Shown: positions 25,642 through 34,830, numbered from the stretch's first letter. The stretch is DNA of 64,000 bases from Pseudothioclava sp033100795 (GCF_033100795.1 NZ_JAWLVI010000003.1:310001-374000), one strand, 5' to 3'. The notes: a model not told the origin generated them from the sequence alone. Numbers and translations are program-made.

Positions 25642-26547
25642 TTACCAGTTGTCCGGCCCCTTCTCGGCGAAGGTATAGGCCAGGAAATCAATGAAGGCAC
25701 GGACCTTGGGTTGGGTAAAGCGGCCGGGAGGATAGACCGCATAAATGCCAAGCGTTTCCATCGGCAATTCGGGCATCGCCTCTTCGACCAACCCCTGCTT
25801 CATTGCATCCGCATACAGGAATGACGGCAGATAGGCGATGCCAAGCCCGGCAATCGCCGCATGCAACAGCGACTGGCCATCGTTCACCGTCAGCCAGCCA
25901 GCCGAGCGCACCTGACGACGCTCGCCAGAGGGCGCCGTGATTTTCCACACATTCCCCGCCGACTGGTTCGAGTAATGCAAAAGCTTATGCTCGTTCAGAT
26001 CGTCGATCTTCTGCGGGCGTCCGTATTTTTCGAAATAAGAGGGCGCGGCAATCATCCGGCGCGAGGTCTCGGTCAGTTTGCGCGCACGCAGGGTGCTGTC
26101 CTCCAGCTCGCCCACGCGGATCGCCATATCAAAGCCTTCCGAGATCAGTTCGACATAGCGGTTATTCAGCACCATGTTCACGGTAATATCGGGAAACTCC
26201 TGCAAGAAATCACCCAGCACAGGCGACAGCAGGTTCACCCCGAAATCCGTCGCAACCGAGATCCGCAACAGCCCCGAGGGCGCAATCTGCATCGAGGTCA
26301 CAAGCGCATCGGCCTCTCCGGCGTCGTTCAGAACACGGCGCGCCCGGTCATAATAGGCCAGCCCGATTTCAGTCGGAGAAACCCGCCGCGTCGTGCGGTT
26401 CAAAAGCCGCGCACCCAGACGGGCCTCAAGCGAGGAGACGTGCTTTGATACCGCCGATTTCGAAATCCCCATCTTCTTGGCGGCATCCGTGAACCCGCCC
26501 TGATCGACGACAGTGGCAAAGGCTTCCATTTCAGTCAGGCGATCCAT
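25642..26547 (-). CDS. LysR family transcriptional regulator
   Basis: A 301-residue regulator. The N-terminal winged helix-turn-helix is MEAFATVVDQGGFTDAAKKMGISKSAVSKHVSSLEARLGARLLNRTTRRVSPTE in pieces typical of the CrgA/DmlR group, followed by a periplasmic-binding-like effector domain (residues 90-295) with SGLLRISVATDFG. AAGGGGACGAA precedes the ATG. It diverges from fadH across 223 bp, the classic LysR arrangement, so fadH is its first candidate target, though LysR proteins of this group also act at distant sites. Confidence 0.93.
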   Translation of the reverse strand: MDRLTEMEAFATVVDQGGFTDAAKKMGISKSAVSKHVSSLEARLGARLLNRTTRRVSPTEIGLAYYDRARRVLNDAGEADALVTSMQIAPSGLLRISVATDFGVNLLSPVLGDFLQEFPDITVNMVLNNRYVELISEGFDMAIRVGELEDSTLRARKLTETSRRMIAAPSYFEKYGRPQKIDDLNEHKLLHYSNQSAGNVWKITAPSGERRQVRSAGWLTVNDGQSLLHAAIAGLGIAYLPSFLYADAMKQGLVEEAMPELPMETLGIYAVYPPGRFTQPKVRAFIDFLAYTFAEKGPDNW

Positions 26548-26770
26548 TTCGTCCCCTTAAGTCGTAACTTTTCGTTTCCGGTTGAGACAAGGTTTCGCGG
26601 CAAAATCGGGCGCAAATGGGGCCAAGCGGGGACAATACGGGGGAATTTGCGCGCTTGATCCCCCGCAAGAAACGATTGTTGACCGTGCCGGAATGACGTG
26701 ACGCGGCGTTCGGCGTGACTTGGGTTTACGCGCAGGTCACACTGGCCCCAACACTTTCGGGGAGGAATGA

Positions 26771-28786
26771 ATGGGCCAGTATGCTCATATGCTTGCACCG
26801 CTTGATCTGGGTCATGTGACGCTGAAAAATCGCGTGCTGATGGGGTCGATGCACACCAATCTCGAAGAAACCGGCGACTGGAATCGCGTGGCAGAGTTCT
26901 ATGCGGCGCGTGCACGCGGCGGCGTCGGCCTGATGGTGACGGGCGGCATGGCTCCCAATCGCGAAGGCGGCGTGTTTCCGGGGGCGGCAGGGCTGTTCTC
27001 GGATCAGGACATCGCAAACCACCGCATCATCACCGAGCGCGTCCATCAGGCGCACGGGCGCATCGTGATGCAAATTCTGCACGCGGGGCGCTATGCCTTT
27101 GGTCCCGAATGCGTATCGGCCTCGGCCATCAAATCACCGATCTCGCCCTTCCCGCCGAAAGCGCTGGATGAGGCAGGCATCGAAAAGCAGATCGCAGACA
27201 TCGTCACCGCCGCGACCCGTGCGCGCGAAGCCGGATATGACGGGGTCGAGGTGATGGGCTCCGAGGGGTATTTCCTCAACCAGTTCCTTGTGCGTCATGT
27301 CAACAAACGCGAGGACCGCTGGGGCGGCAGTTTCGAAAACCGTATGCGCCTGCCCGTCGAGGTCGTGCGCCGTGTGCGCGAGGCCGTCGGCCCGGAGTTC
27401 ATCATCATCTACCGTATCTCGCTGATCGACCTCGTCCCCGATGGCTCGACCTGGGACGAGGTCGTGACGCTGGCCAAAGCGGTCGAGGCGGCGGGTGCAA
27501 CCCTTTTGAACACAGGTATCGGCTGGCATGAGGCGCGCGTGCCGACCATCGCGACCTCGGTTCCGCGCGCGGCGTTCGCGTGGCTGACCGCGCGGCTGCG
27601 GCCCGAGGTCTCGATCCCCGTGATCGCCTGCAACCGGATCAACCATCCCGATGTGGCCGAGGGCATTCTCGCTTCGGGTCAGGCCGATATGGTCAGCCTT
27701 GCACGGCCCTTCCTTGCTGATCCCGCGTTCGTTAACAAGACCGCTGCGGGGCGGACCGACGAGATCGCGCCCTGCATCGCGTGCAATCAGGCGTGTCTGG
27801 ATCATACGTTTCAAGGCAAGATCAGTTCGTGCCTTGTGAACCCGCGCGCGGGTTACGAGACCGAGCTGGAGATCACCCCGACTGCGCAACCCAAACAGAT
27901 CGCGGTTGTGGGTGCGGGGCCAGCAGGCTGTTCGGCAGCCATCACGGCAGCAACGCGCGGGCATAGCGTGACGCTCTTTGATGCGGCCGATCAGATCGGC
28001 GGGCAGCTTTGCATGGCGCGCCGCATCCCCGGCAAAGAGGAGTTCGTGGGCCTGACCGACTGGTTCGCGACGATGCTGGACAAGTCCGGTGTCACCTTGC
28101 GGCTGTCGACACGCGCCACCTCCGAAACCCTTGCCACTTTCGACGAAGTGGTCATCGCCACCGGCGTCACCCCCCGCGATCCGCAAATTCCGACCGAGGG
28201 CGGGCTGGTCGTCTCGTATATCGACATTCTGACGGGGCGCGTCACCGCTGGCCCGCGCGTCGCGATTGTCGGCGCGGGCGGTATCGGCTTCGACGTGGCC
28301 GAGTTCCTGGCGGTGAACGACAGCCCGACGCTCGATCTGGAAGAGTGGAAACGTGAATGGGGTGTGGGCGATCCGCTGGATACCGCAGGCGGTCTGGCCG
28401 AACCCGCGCCCGAGCCTCCCGCGCGGCAGGTCACGCTGTTGCAGCGCAAACCCGAACGCCCCGGCCGCCGCCTTGGCAAAACGACCGGCTGGATTCACCG
28501 CGCGGCGCTCAAGGCCAAGCAGGTCAAGATGGTTGGCGGCGTGAATTACGAAAAGATCACCGATGAGGGGCTGCACATCTCCTTCGGGGAGGCGCGCGAA
28601 AATCCCACTCTGATCGAGGTCGATACGGTTGTGCTTTGTTCGGGGCAATTGTCTGAACGCAGCCTTGCCGATGCCATGATTGCGGCTGGCCGTGAGGTGC
28701 ACATTATTGGCGGCGCGGATGTCGCGGGCGAACTGGACGCGAAGCGCGCGATCGACCAAGGCACCCGTCTGGGCGCGCGCCTGTAG
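26771..28786 (+). CDS. fadH: 2,4-dienoyl-CoA reductase (NADPH), FadH type
   Basis: FadH reduces 2,4-dienoyl-CoA esters during beta-oxidation of unsaturated fatty acids, using FMN, FAD and a 4Fe-4S cluster. The 671-residue protein has the old-yellow-enzyme barrel (MLAPLDLGHVTLKNRVLMGSMHT near residue 5, VMGSEGYFLNQFLV near 162), the cluster cysteines in CIACNQAC followed after eleven residues by C (CxxCxxxCx11C, near 336-352), and a C-terminal FAD/NADPH half (VVGAGPAGCSAAITAATRGH near 379; VGAGGIGFDVAEFL near 502). Overall similarity to E. coli FadH is strong by eye. GGGGAGG is five bases upstream of the ATG. LysR regulator lies divergently. Confidence 0.93.
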   Translation: MGQYAHMLAPLDLGHVTLKNRVLMGSMHTNLEETGDWNRVAEFYAARARGGVGLMVTGGMAPNREGGVFPGAAGLFSDQDIANHRIITERVHQAHGRIVMQILHAGRYAFGPECVSASAIKSPISPFPPKALDEAGIEKQIADIVTAATRAREAGYDGVEVMGSEGYFLNQFLVRHVNKREDRWGGSFENRMRLPVEVVRRVREAVGPEFIIIYRISLIDLVPDGSTWDEVVTLAKAVEAAGATLLNTGIGWHEARVPTIATSVPRAAFAWLTARLRPEVSIPVIACNRINHPDVAEGILASGQADMVSLARPFLADPAFVNKTAAGRTDEIAPCIACNQACLDHTFQGKISSCLVNPRAGYETELEITPTAQPKQIAVVGAGPAGCSAAITAATRGHSVTLFDAADQIGGQLCMARRIPGKEEFVGLTDWFATMLDKSGVTLRLSTRATSETLATFDEVVIATGVTPRDPQIPTEGGLVVSYIDILTGRVTAGPRVAIVGAGGIGFDVAEFLAVNDSPTLDLEEWKREWGVGDPLDTAGGLAEPAPEPPARQVTLLQRKPERPGRRLGKTTGWIHRAALKAKQVKMVGGVNYEKITDEGLHISFGEARENPTLIEVDTVVLCSGQLSERSLADAMIAAGREVHIIGGADVAGELDAKRAIDQGTRLGARL

Positions 28787-28803
28787 CGGGGGCTTGCCCC
28801 CCG
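28787..28803. terminator. short hairpin between convergent fadH and 28804 gene
   Basis: CGGGGG (28787-28792) pairs with CCCCCG (28798-28803) around a five-base loop and fills the whole gap between the two stop codons. There is no clear T-run on the plus side, so its efficiency as a terminator is uncertain. Confidence 0.45.
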
Positions 28804-29154
28804 TCAGCCCAATATCTCGACGCAGTGGCGCCGGAACGCGCGCTTGAGCAGATCAAGCTCGGCGCGCAAAAGGTCAATCTCGGCGCGCAGGTCTTCGTCC
28901 AGCGGCTGCCCCGCAACAATCGAGACACGCCCGATTGTTTCGCCCGCTGCCACATCACGGATCAGGATCGTCTGCACCCCGTCCGACAGGATCGCGGCGG
29001 GGATCGGCACGCTGACCTGCCATTTTCCCTCACCTCCGCCAATCTCCAGGCCGGGCAACACGCGTTCGAGGTGGACAAGCTCGATCTCGGGGGCTTTGGG
29101 CGCGACGATCACGCCTTCCCATATACCTGCGCGAATTCGCGATAGCTCAAGCAT
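28804..29154 (-). CDS. conserved hypothetical protein, 116 residues
   Basis: I do not recognise a named family. The protein is cytoplasmic and acidic, with a beta-rich first two thirds (LSRIRAGIWEGVIVA, GKWQVSVPIPAAILSDGVQTILIRD, IGRVSIVAGQ) and a C-terminal amphipathic helix (LRAEIDLLRAELDLLKRAFRRH) with heptad spacing that could form a coiled coil. AGGAGGGGACG precedes the ATG. It follows the DUF6478-like gene by nine bases and is probably made from the same transcript, suggesting a joint role, perhaps at the cell surface or in polysaccharide handling; this is speculation. Confidence 0.75.
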   Translation of the reverse strand: MLELSRIRAGIWEGVIVAPKAPEIELVHLERVLPGLEIGGGEGKWQVSVPIPAAILSDGVQTILIRDVAAGETIGRVSIVAGQPLDEDLRAEIDLLRAELDLLKRAFRRHCVEILG

Positions 29155-29163
29155 CGTCCCCTC

Positions 29164-29934
29164 CTACAGTTCCGCACGCGGATGGCGCGCAAAAGTCAGG
29201 TCGCGCAGCACGATCTGATTCATCTGCGGCCCCTCGAAAATCAGGTCCACCCACGCCTTTTCGACCCGCTTTTCGTTCATTTTCGTATAGGCGAGGTCAA
29301 ACTCGACAAAGCTCTCGCCCGACTGCGGCAGTTCGCGCACCAGTTGTTCGGTGTTGGGACCGTGCTTCACGTTCAGGCGGCAGAACACCTCGAGCGGCTT
29401 TTCCAGTTCGACCACCATATCCAGCCGGATCAGGTGATTGAGCTTCAGCCCCGACACGCCAGCTTCGGGCAGATCAAGCACCAAAGACAGGAACGAGCCG
29501 TCAAACCGGAACACATCCATCCGCAGCCCGTATGGGGCAATATCCTCGGCGCGGCTGTTGCGAATCTGGCGCAGCGTCAGCTCGGACAGCTTGCAATCGT
29601 GAAACAGCGTCACCTCGTCACCGATCCGCGTGCGCGCCTCGGCCGCCGCAACGCCTTGCGGGAAAACCGGCCCCTTCCAGAGCTTCGGGCGCCACGACCA
29701 GTCACACCCGAGTGGTTTGTTGATTCCATCCGCCCCGACCAGCGGCAATTGCAACCGCCCGTCCGCCACATGCAGCACCTTATCAAGCGCGCGGCGCAAA
29801 TGGCGCGCGTCACCGCGTAACTCGCGCAGCGCGTGATTATCCAGCGCTTCGGCCTGCTTTGCCAGGGCTTCCCACCGCTTCAACGAGCGGGCCTGTGCAA
29901 AACGGTCGAGATATGAACTCTTGTTAACTGACAT
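29164..29934 (-). CDS. DUF6478-like conserved hypothetical protein
   Basis: A 256-residue cytoplasmic protein that I associate, with moderate confidence, with the DUF6478 group found in Rhodobacteraceae. The N-terminal third is helical and basic (SYLDRFAQARSLKRWEALAKQAE, ELRGDARHLRRALDKVL). The middle has tryptophan-rich WSWRPKLWKGPVFPQGVAAAEARTRIGDEVTLFHDC, and the remainder is a beta-sandwich-like region (LSLVLDLPEAGVSGLKLNHLIRLDM) similar in look to carbohydrate-binding folds. No signal peptide and no catalytic motif. The start has little Shine-Dalgarno sequence. Its downstream partner begins nine bases after the stop. Confidence 0.7.
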   Translation of the reverse strand: MSVNKSSYLDRFAQARSLKRWEALAKQAEALDNHALRELRGDARHLRRALDKVLHVADGRLQLPLVGADGINKPLGCDWSWRPKLWKGPVFPQGVAAAEARTRIGDEVTLFHDCKLSELTLRQIRNSRAEDIAPYGLRMDVFRFDGSFLSLVLDLPEAGVSGLKLNHLIRLDMVVELEKPLEVFCRLNVKHGPNTEQLVRELPQSGESFVEFDLAYTKMNEKRVEKAWVDLIFEGPQMNQIVLRDLTFARHPRAEL

Positions 29935-30082
29935 TATTACGATACGGCGATGATCGCCTTTTAGTTCCTGCCTAGGAAATAATTACTGGCATCGCTTTCC
30001 CTTCGCAAAGGTTAACTCCTCCGCAAACCGGAATTTTTTTCGCGCTTTCAAGATATTTGCCGCCCGGATCGGCCTTGGCGCC

Positions 30083-30763
30083 CTAGTTTGCGTCCAGCAA
30101 AGCCTGAGCGAACTGGCGCAGCAAATCCTGCTGGGCCGCATCCGATACGGCGCCATCCTTAAGCGGCATGACACTGAGCGAACTCATCCGCCCTCCGATC
30201 ATCGAAACCCCGCGCCAGTAGCTATGCGAGCGCGCAACATCGGTCAGCGGGGACGCATCCGTCACCTTCAGGATCAGCAGATTGCCCTCAAGGTTTTCAT
30301 GCGCAACCGTCACATCTTCGGCCCGCCCCGAGCGGGCCAGCGCCGCGCGCCCCAATTCAGAAGCAAAGAACTCTGCAACCAGCCGCATCTGATCGGGACC
30401 ACCCGTCGCTGACGTATCCGCGCTGAAGGTTCCGCTCAGCAACACCGCCTCGGACGGCTTGGCGCGGTCGGGATCACCGCTCATCGCGGCGCAATGGCCG
30501 AAGAGAACGAATATCCCATCGGCATCGTCGCGCAGGGTTTTCTGGTCGATGCAAAAGCCACGCGGAGCGGCGAGTGTAACCGCGCCATTGGCGACAAGCG
30601 CCTTGGGCTGCGCCGGTCGCGACAGAAGGCTCATGCGCGGCATCTCCGGCGCAACACATCCCGCCAGAATCAGCCCCACCGCAAGCCCCGAAAGGCTGCG
30701 ACGCCACCAGTTTATACCCGTGAAAGAGCTCTCGCGCTCAGGCGCAAAATCTGACCAATTCAT
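30083..30763 (-). CDS. predicted lipoprotein of unknown function
   Basis: A 226-residue protein with an unusually long N-terminal region (about 22 residues before WWRRSLSGLAVGLILAGC), then a hydrophobic stretch and a lipobox LAGC with the lipidated cysteine near residue 36. The mature part has GFCIDQKTLRDDADGIFVLFGHC with two cysteines that could form a disulfide, but no family I can name. No alternative start codon lies closer to the signal sequence. It is 29 bp downstream of ynjD on the same strand and may be the last gene of that operon. Confidence 0.75.
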   Translation of the reverse strand: MNWSDFAPERESSFTGINWWRRSLSGLAVGLILAGCVAPEMPRMSLLSRPAQPKALVANGAVTLAAPRGFCIDQKTLRDDADGIFVLFGHCAAMSGDPDRAKPSEAVLLSGTFSADTSATGGPDQMRLVAEFFASELGRAALARSGRAEDVTVAHENLEGNLLILKVTDASPLTDVARSHSYWRGVSMIGGRMSSLSVMPLKDGAVSDAAQQDLLRQFAQALLDAN

Positions 30764-30792
30764 CTACTCGTCCCGATGCCTTGGACAGTGTG

Positions 30793-31443
30793 TTACTGGC
30801 TCGCGCCCCACGGAGCAAGCGTCAGGACGTGATCCGCGACATCGGCGTCCTCGGGATCGTGGCTGACAAGCACCGCCGGAATCCCCCGCGCGCGGATATG
30901 GGCCAGCAGGAACGAACGGATTTCGGCCCGCAATGCGACATCCAGACGAGAAAACGGCTCATCAAGCAAAACCGCCTCCGGTTCTGCCAGAAGCGCGCGC
31001 ATCAGGGCCACACGCACCCTTTGGCCCCCCGAAAGCGTCGCGGGGTCACGGGTCTCGAACCCCGTCAGCCCCGCCTGCGACAATGCGTCCGAAATCGCCG
31101 CACGCCGTGCAGACCGCCCCGACACATGTCCCGCCAAACCGAAGGCCAGATTGTCGCCCACGCTTAGGTGCGGAAACAACGGCGCATCCTGAAACAGCAG
31201 TCCGACGCGGCGTGCCTCGGCAGGTAGGGGCACGAGGCTCCGCCCGTTCAAAACAACCTGCCCCGCTCCGGTCAGCCCACGCGGCAAATGCCCGCCGATC
31301 ATCGACAGAAGCGTCGATTTTCCGCGCCCCGAAGGCCCGATGAGGCACAGGCATTGGCCCGCCCTGACACTGGCCGAAACCGGCGCGAACAGCGACGCCC
31401 CACCCGACGGCGCAACCGTGACATCGACCAGATCAAGGCTCAT
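30793..31443 (-). CDS. ynjD: ABC transporter ATP-binding protein (YnjD-like)
   Basis: The 216-residue ATPase of the YnjBCD importer. It contains Walker A LIGPSGRGKSTLLSMI near residue 37, Q-loop LLFQDAPLFPHLSVGDNLAFGL near 85, the ABC signature LSGGQRVRVALMRALL near 135, Walker B AVLLDEPFSRLD near 155 and the switch histidine in AVLVSHDPEDADV. Length equals that of E. coli YnjD. ATG 31443 overlaps the permease stop (ATGA). ThiQ-type thiamin importers look similar, but the neighbours are those of Ynj rather than Thi. Confidence 0.88.
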   Translation of the reverse strand: MSLDLVDVTVAPSGGASLFAPVSASVRAGQCLCLIGPSGRGKSTLLSMIGGHLPRGLTGAGQVVLNGRSLVPLPAEARRVGLLFQDAPLFPHLSVGDNLAFGLAGHVSGRSARRAAISDALSQAGLTGFETRDPATLSGGQRVRVALMRALLAEPEAVLLDEPFSRLDVALRAEIRSFLLAHIRARGIPAVLVSHDPEDADVADHVLTLAPWGASQ

Positions 31444-33041
31444 CGCTCCCCCCTCATGCCGCGCCGATCGCGATGGACCCACGCCGGAACGCCCAAGGCC
31501 AGACCATAGGCCAGCAGCGGCAGCAGGGCCAGCACAAGCCCGTAAAGCGCAGAGAGCCTGCGATCGGCGCCAGATGCCAATGCGACCGCCTCGGTCGCAA
31601 GCGTCTGGACCCGCCCCGCGCCGGGCAGAAGCACGGCCAGAAACTGCGCGCAGGAAACCGCGAAGCCGATCGCCGCTGCCGTTAGCAAAGGGCGCAGCAT
31701 CAGGGACAGCTTGACCCGCCAGAAGCGCCGCATCGGCCCCGCGCCAAGGCTTGCAGCCGCAGCCAATTGCTGCGCGTCCATCGCCCGCCACGGGCCAGTG
31801 ATCGCGATCATCACATAGGGAAAGACAAACAGGATCTCGGCCCAGATCACTGCCATACGCCCCGCCGGAACGCCCAACCACAGAAAGCCCTGCGCGACGC
31901 CTTGTAGGAAAGATATTTGCGGCAGCAGCAGCGGGGTAATAACGATCAGAGCACCGCCACGCATCCGCGAGCCAGACCGGTCTTCGGCCTCCAGCCAGAT
32001 CAGTGCCAGCACAAGGGAGATCACGGTTGCGGCAAGCCCGATCAGCAGGGTCTCTCCGGCGGTTTGCGCCCATACAAGCTGCTGCCAGCCCACGAAGGTC
32101 ATCTGTTCAGGCAGCACCGCCGGAAAGGGCCAGCGCCGCGCGACCGACCACAGCGCCAGCACCAGAACGGCCGCCCCGCCAAGTATCAGCCCCGATACTC
32201 CGATGGCCGCACCGCCCGCGCCACGCGGCACCCGTCGCATCCCCTTGCGCAGACGGTTCAGCAAAAGGCGTGCGGTCACAACCTCGGCCCCCCGCCATAC
32301 AGCCACCGCCCCGCCCGTCACCAGCAAAAGCCCGATCGCCAGCCGCGCCGCCGCGAACCGCGCGTCAGGATCGGTCGCCGTGAACAGGCGCAAAATCTGC
32401 ACGGCCAGCGTTGGCGGGTGCGAGGGGCCAAGCAGCAGCGCCATATCCACCACCGACAGCGAAAATGCGAGCGTGATGAAAACCGGCAATCTCAGGGCGG
32501 GGTAAAGCATCGGCCAAACCACCTGTCGCCAGATCTGGCTGCGCGGATATCCAAGGCTCTGCCCCGCCGCGAAATGCGCCTCAAGCAGGTGCTGCGCCGC
32601 CGCCGCCAGTGTGACCAGCGTCAGGAACGGCACTTCTTTCAGGACCAGCCCCAGCATCAATGACAGCCCCCACGGGTCGCCCACCGTCACAATCGCGGGC
32701 GGCAGATCAAGCGGCCACACCAGCCGCACCAACCACCCCGAGGGCGCGATCAGAAACGCCAGCCCAAGCGCCAGCGTCGCATGGGGCACCGCCAGAAATG
32801 GCGCGAGCCACGCCCGCGCCCGCGCTTTCGGCAACAGCCACAGCGACAGCGGCACCGAAAGACCCACCGACAAAAGCGTCGCGCCCACACCCGTCACCAG
32901 CGTCAGGCGGAGCGAGGTCGCAATGCCTGCCACAGCAAAGCCCGATGCCTCGGGGCGCAGCGCCATCGCCAAGGTCAGCACCAGCCCCGCAAGGACCGGC
33001 GCGACAATCCCCCCCGCAAGCAGCAGGCGCAGCCAGATCAT
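31440..33041 (-). CDS. ynjC: ABC transporter permease, fused double domain (YnjC-like)
   Basis: A 533-residue inner-membrane permease built of two binding-protein-dependent transport halves, each of about six membrane segments, as in E. coli YnjC and ThiP. The cytoplasmic EAA-type loop of the first half is visible at HFAAGQSLGYPRSQIWRQVVWPML and that of the second at LAAAASLGAGPMRRFWRVKLSLML. The start at 33041 (MIWLRLLLAGG) overlaps the ynjB stop as ATGA and is preferred over one seven codons upstream. The transported solute is unknown. Confidence 0.88.
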   Translation of the reverse strand: MIWLRLLLAGGIVAPVLAGLVLTLAMALRPEASGFAVAGIATSLRLTLVTGVGATLLSVGLSVPLSLWLLPKARARAWLAPFLAVPHATLALGLAFLIAPSGWLVRLVWPLDLPPAIVTVGDPWGLSLMLGLVLKEVPFLTLVTLAAAAQHLLEAHFAAGQSLGYPRSQIWRQVVWPMLYPALRLPVFITLAFSLSVVDMALLLGPSHPPTLAVQILRLFTATDPDARFAAARLAIGLLLVTGGAVAVWRGAEVVTARLLLNRLRKGMRRVPRGAGGAAIGVSGLILGGAAVLVLALWSVARRWPFPAVLPEQMTFVGWQQLVWAQTAGETLLIGLAATVISLVLALIWLEAEDRSGSRMRGGALIVITPLLLPQISFLQGVAQGFLWLGVPAGRMAVIWAEILFVFPYVMIAITGPWRAMDAQQLAAAASLGAGPMRRFWRVKLSLMLRPLLTAAAIGFAVSCAQFLAVLLPGAGRVQTLATEAVALASGADRRLSALYGLVLALLPLLAYGLALGVPAWVHRDRRGMRGER

Positions 33042-34216
33042 GGCGTGTAGCGCTTTGCCCATTCCTCGGTCAGGCGGGTCATCCAGCTCGGGTGCGGCTC
33101 GGGCAGGGTCGCGCCCAAATCCTCGAGGCGCGGCAAGGCTGGCGCTGTTGGCAGGGCCGCAAAGGCCGCCTTCGCCGCATCATCAAGGCGCGCTGGGTCC
33201 AGCACCGAATAGCTGCCCAAGACCTCGATATTCTGCATTTGCGCCTGTGCCTCGGGCGAGAGCAGGAAATTCGCCACCACCTCGGCGCCTGCGCGATGCG
33301 CCGCGTCAAAGGGGATCGCTACGAACGAGATGTTCCCGATCGTCCCCGCATCGGGCACGAAAACCCGCACGGTTTCGGGCAAGACACCTTGCGCGATCAG
33401 CGCCGCAGGGGCCGCCGGATCGAAGAACATCGCAATATCGACCTCGCCATCGTTCAGAAGCTGCGCCTGCACGGATTCGTTCTCGGGGTAGGCCGCGCCT
33501 TCACGCCACAGATGCGGACGGAGCGCATCATACCATTGCCAAAGGGGCGCGGTTTGTGCCCCGAACGCCGCATCCGTGGCGGGCGCCGCAAGAGCCGCCC
33601 TGTCCGGCGCCAGTTCAACCAAAGCCTGTTTCAGAAAGGTTGCGCCCATGAAATTGGCCGGGTTCGGGTGCGTCATCCGCCCGGGATGCGCCTTGGCCCA
33701 ATCGACAAACCCCGCCATCGAGCGCGGCGGCTCGGGCGCGCGCGCACTATCATGGGCAAAGACGAATTTGGCCAGCCGCCAGGGCGCCTCCATCCCCTCG
33801 ACCGGAACCGTGAAATCAAGCGTCGCTGCCGCCCCTTCGCTCAGGTCCACCCCCGCCGCATTCGGCAATCCGGCGACAAAGGGGCCATGCAGCAAAGCCT
33901 CGTCTTTCATCGCCATGAAATTCGGCCCGTTGATCCAGACAAGGTCCACCGCGCCACCCTCGATCTGCCCTGCCGCCTTTTCGGCCCGCACCCGCGCGAC
34001 GGCCTCGGCGGTGTCAGACAGCTTGACCTGCTGGACGGAGACGCCGAACTCGGCCTCAGTCCGCGCGGACACCCACTCGATGAACGCATTGGTGCGCGGA
34101 TCGCCCCCCCACGCATTCCAATAGACCGTCTGGCCGCGCGCCTCGGCCAAGGTCTCGGCCCAATCGGCCATGGCAGGGGTCGCACCCAACAAAAACGCGG
34201 CAAGGATCAGTTTCAT
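33038..34216 (-). CDS. ynjB: ABC transporter substrate-binding protein (YnjB-like)
   Basis: A 392-residue periplasmic binding protein with a Sec signal peptide (MKLILAAFLLGATPAMA, cut before DWAE). The mature protein opens TLAEARGQTVYWNAWGGDPRTNAFIEWV, a feature of the COG4134/YnjB group, with DLVWINGPNFMAMKDEALLHGPF, PWRLAKFVFAHDSAR and NPANFMGATFLKQAL later. E. coli YnjB is of very similar length (388). The ligand is unknown. Start 34216 overlaps the stop of the upstream phosphatidyltransferase gene by four bases; a longer in-frame extension is rejected because it would destroy the signal peptide. Confidence 0.88.
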   Translation of the reverse strand: MKLILAAFLLGATPAMADWAETLAEARGQTVYWNAWGGDPRTNAFIEWVSARTEAEFGVSVQQVKLSDTAEAVARVRAEKAAGQIEGGAVDLVWINGPNFMAMKDEALLHGPFVAGLPNAAGVDLSEGAAATLDFTVPVEGMEAPWRLAKFVFAHDSARAPEPPRSMAGFVDWAKAHPGRMTHPNPANFMGATFLKQALVELAPDRAALAAPATDAAFGAQTAPLWQWYDALRPHLWREGAAYPENESVQAQLLNDGEVDIAMFFDPAAPAALIAQGVLPETVRVFVPDAGTIGNISFVAIPFDAAHRAGAEVVANFLLSPEAQAQMQNIEVLGSYSVLDPARLDDAAKAAFAALPTAPALPRLEDLGATLPEPHPSWMTRLTEEWAKRYTP

Positions 34217-34830
34217 TCCATCTCTCCGGCAAAGGCCCGCCAGCCGATATACCAACGGGTCAGGGTCGTCACGGCACAGGCCGCAGAAAAGACATAGGCC
34301 AGCGGCACAAACGCCGCAGGCCACAGGCAAATCGCGATGAAGAAGGCGATAGTCTCGGTGCCTTCGGTGAGACCACCAAGGTAATAGATGCCCTTTGTCG
34401 GGTAGGCATCCGCGCGCATCCCGCGTTTGGCCGCTATCGCCGCAAAGGCCAGAAAGCTTGATCCGGTGCCAACAAAGGCCGCGATCAGAACTGCTGCCGC
34501 AAGCGCGTTTTGCGCCGGATCAGCCAGCGCAAACCCCAAGGGGATCAGCGCGTAGAACACGAAATCAAGCGCAATATCCAGAAACGCCCCGCGATCCGTC
34601 GCCCGCGTCTGGCGCGCAATGGCGCCATCCAGACCATCGGCCAGCCGGTTTAGCAAGATCAGGCCAAGCGCCAGCCCGAATTGCCCCGCCGCCAGCGCAG
34701 GCACCGCCAGAATTCCCAGCAAAAAACCCGCAATCGTCATATGATCGGGCTGCACTCGTGCGCGCGCGAACCCTCGCGCCAGAGGCGACAGCAACCGCCG
34801 CTGAAGGGGCAGCAAACGCGCGTCGATCAT
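34213..34830 (-). CDS. ynjF: CDP-alcohol phosphatidyltransferase family protein (YnjF-like)
   Basis: A 205-residue membrane enzyme predicted to join a CDP-activated lipid with an alcohol. The active-site motif is in LADGLDGAIARQTRATDRG plus AFLDIALDF; all four aspartates and the DG/AR/G residues are present, with seven rather than the canonical eight residues between AR and G. About five to six hydrophobic helices follow. In E. coli the homologue YnjF lies next to YnjBCD as well. ATG 34830 overlaps the upstream reductase stop (ATGA); a start four codons earlier is possible. Confidence 0.87.
   Translation of the reverse strand: MIDARLLPLQRRLLSPLARGFARARVQPDHMTIAGFLLGILAVPALAAGQFGLALGLILLNRLADGLDGAIARQTRATDRGAFLDIALDFVFYALIPLGFALADPAQNALAAAVLIAAFVGTGSSFLAFAAIAAKRGMRADAYPTKGIYYLGGLTEGTETIAFFIAICLWPAAFVPLAYVFSAACAVTTLTRWYIGWRAFAGEME

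Noticed and set aside
27134..28759. A 541-codon minus-strand open frame opposite fadH
   Set aside because: No recognisable domain; the plus strand encodes an unmistakable FadH with all cofactor motifs.
30793..34216. Thiamin importer ThiBPQ
   Set aside because: ATPase and permease are similar in build, but the binding protein is of YnjB type and YnjF is adjacent; no TPP riboswitch is seen.
32660..34297. A 545-codon plus-strand open frame opposite the ynjC and ynjB genes
   Set aside because: Arg/Pro/His-rich shadow of the minus-strand permease and binding protein; no start signal.
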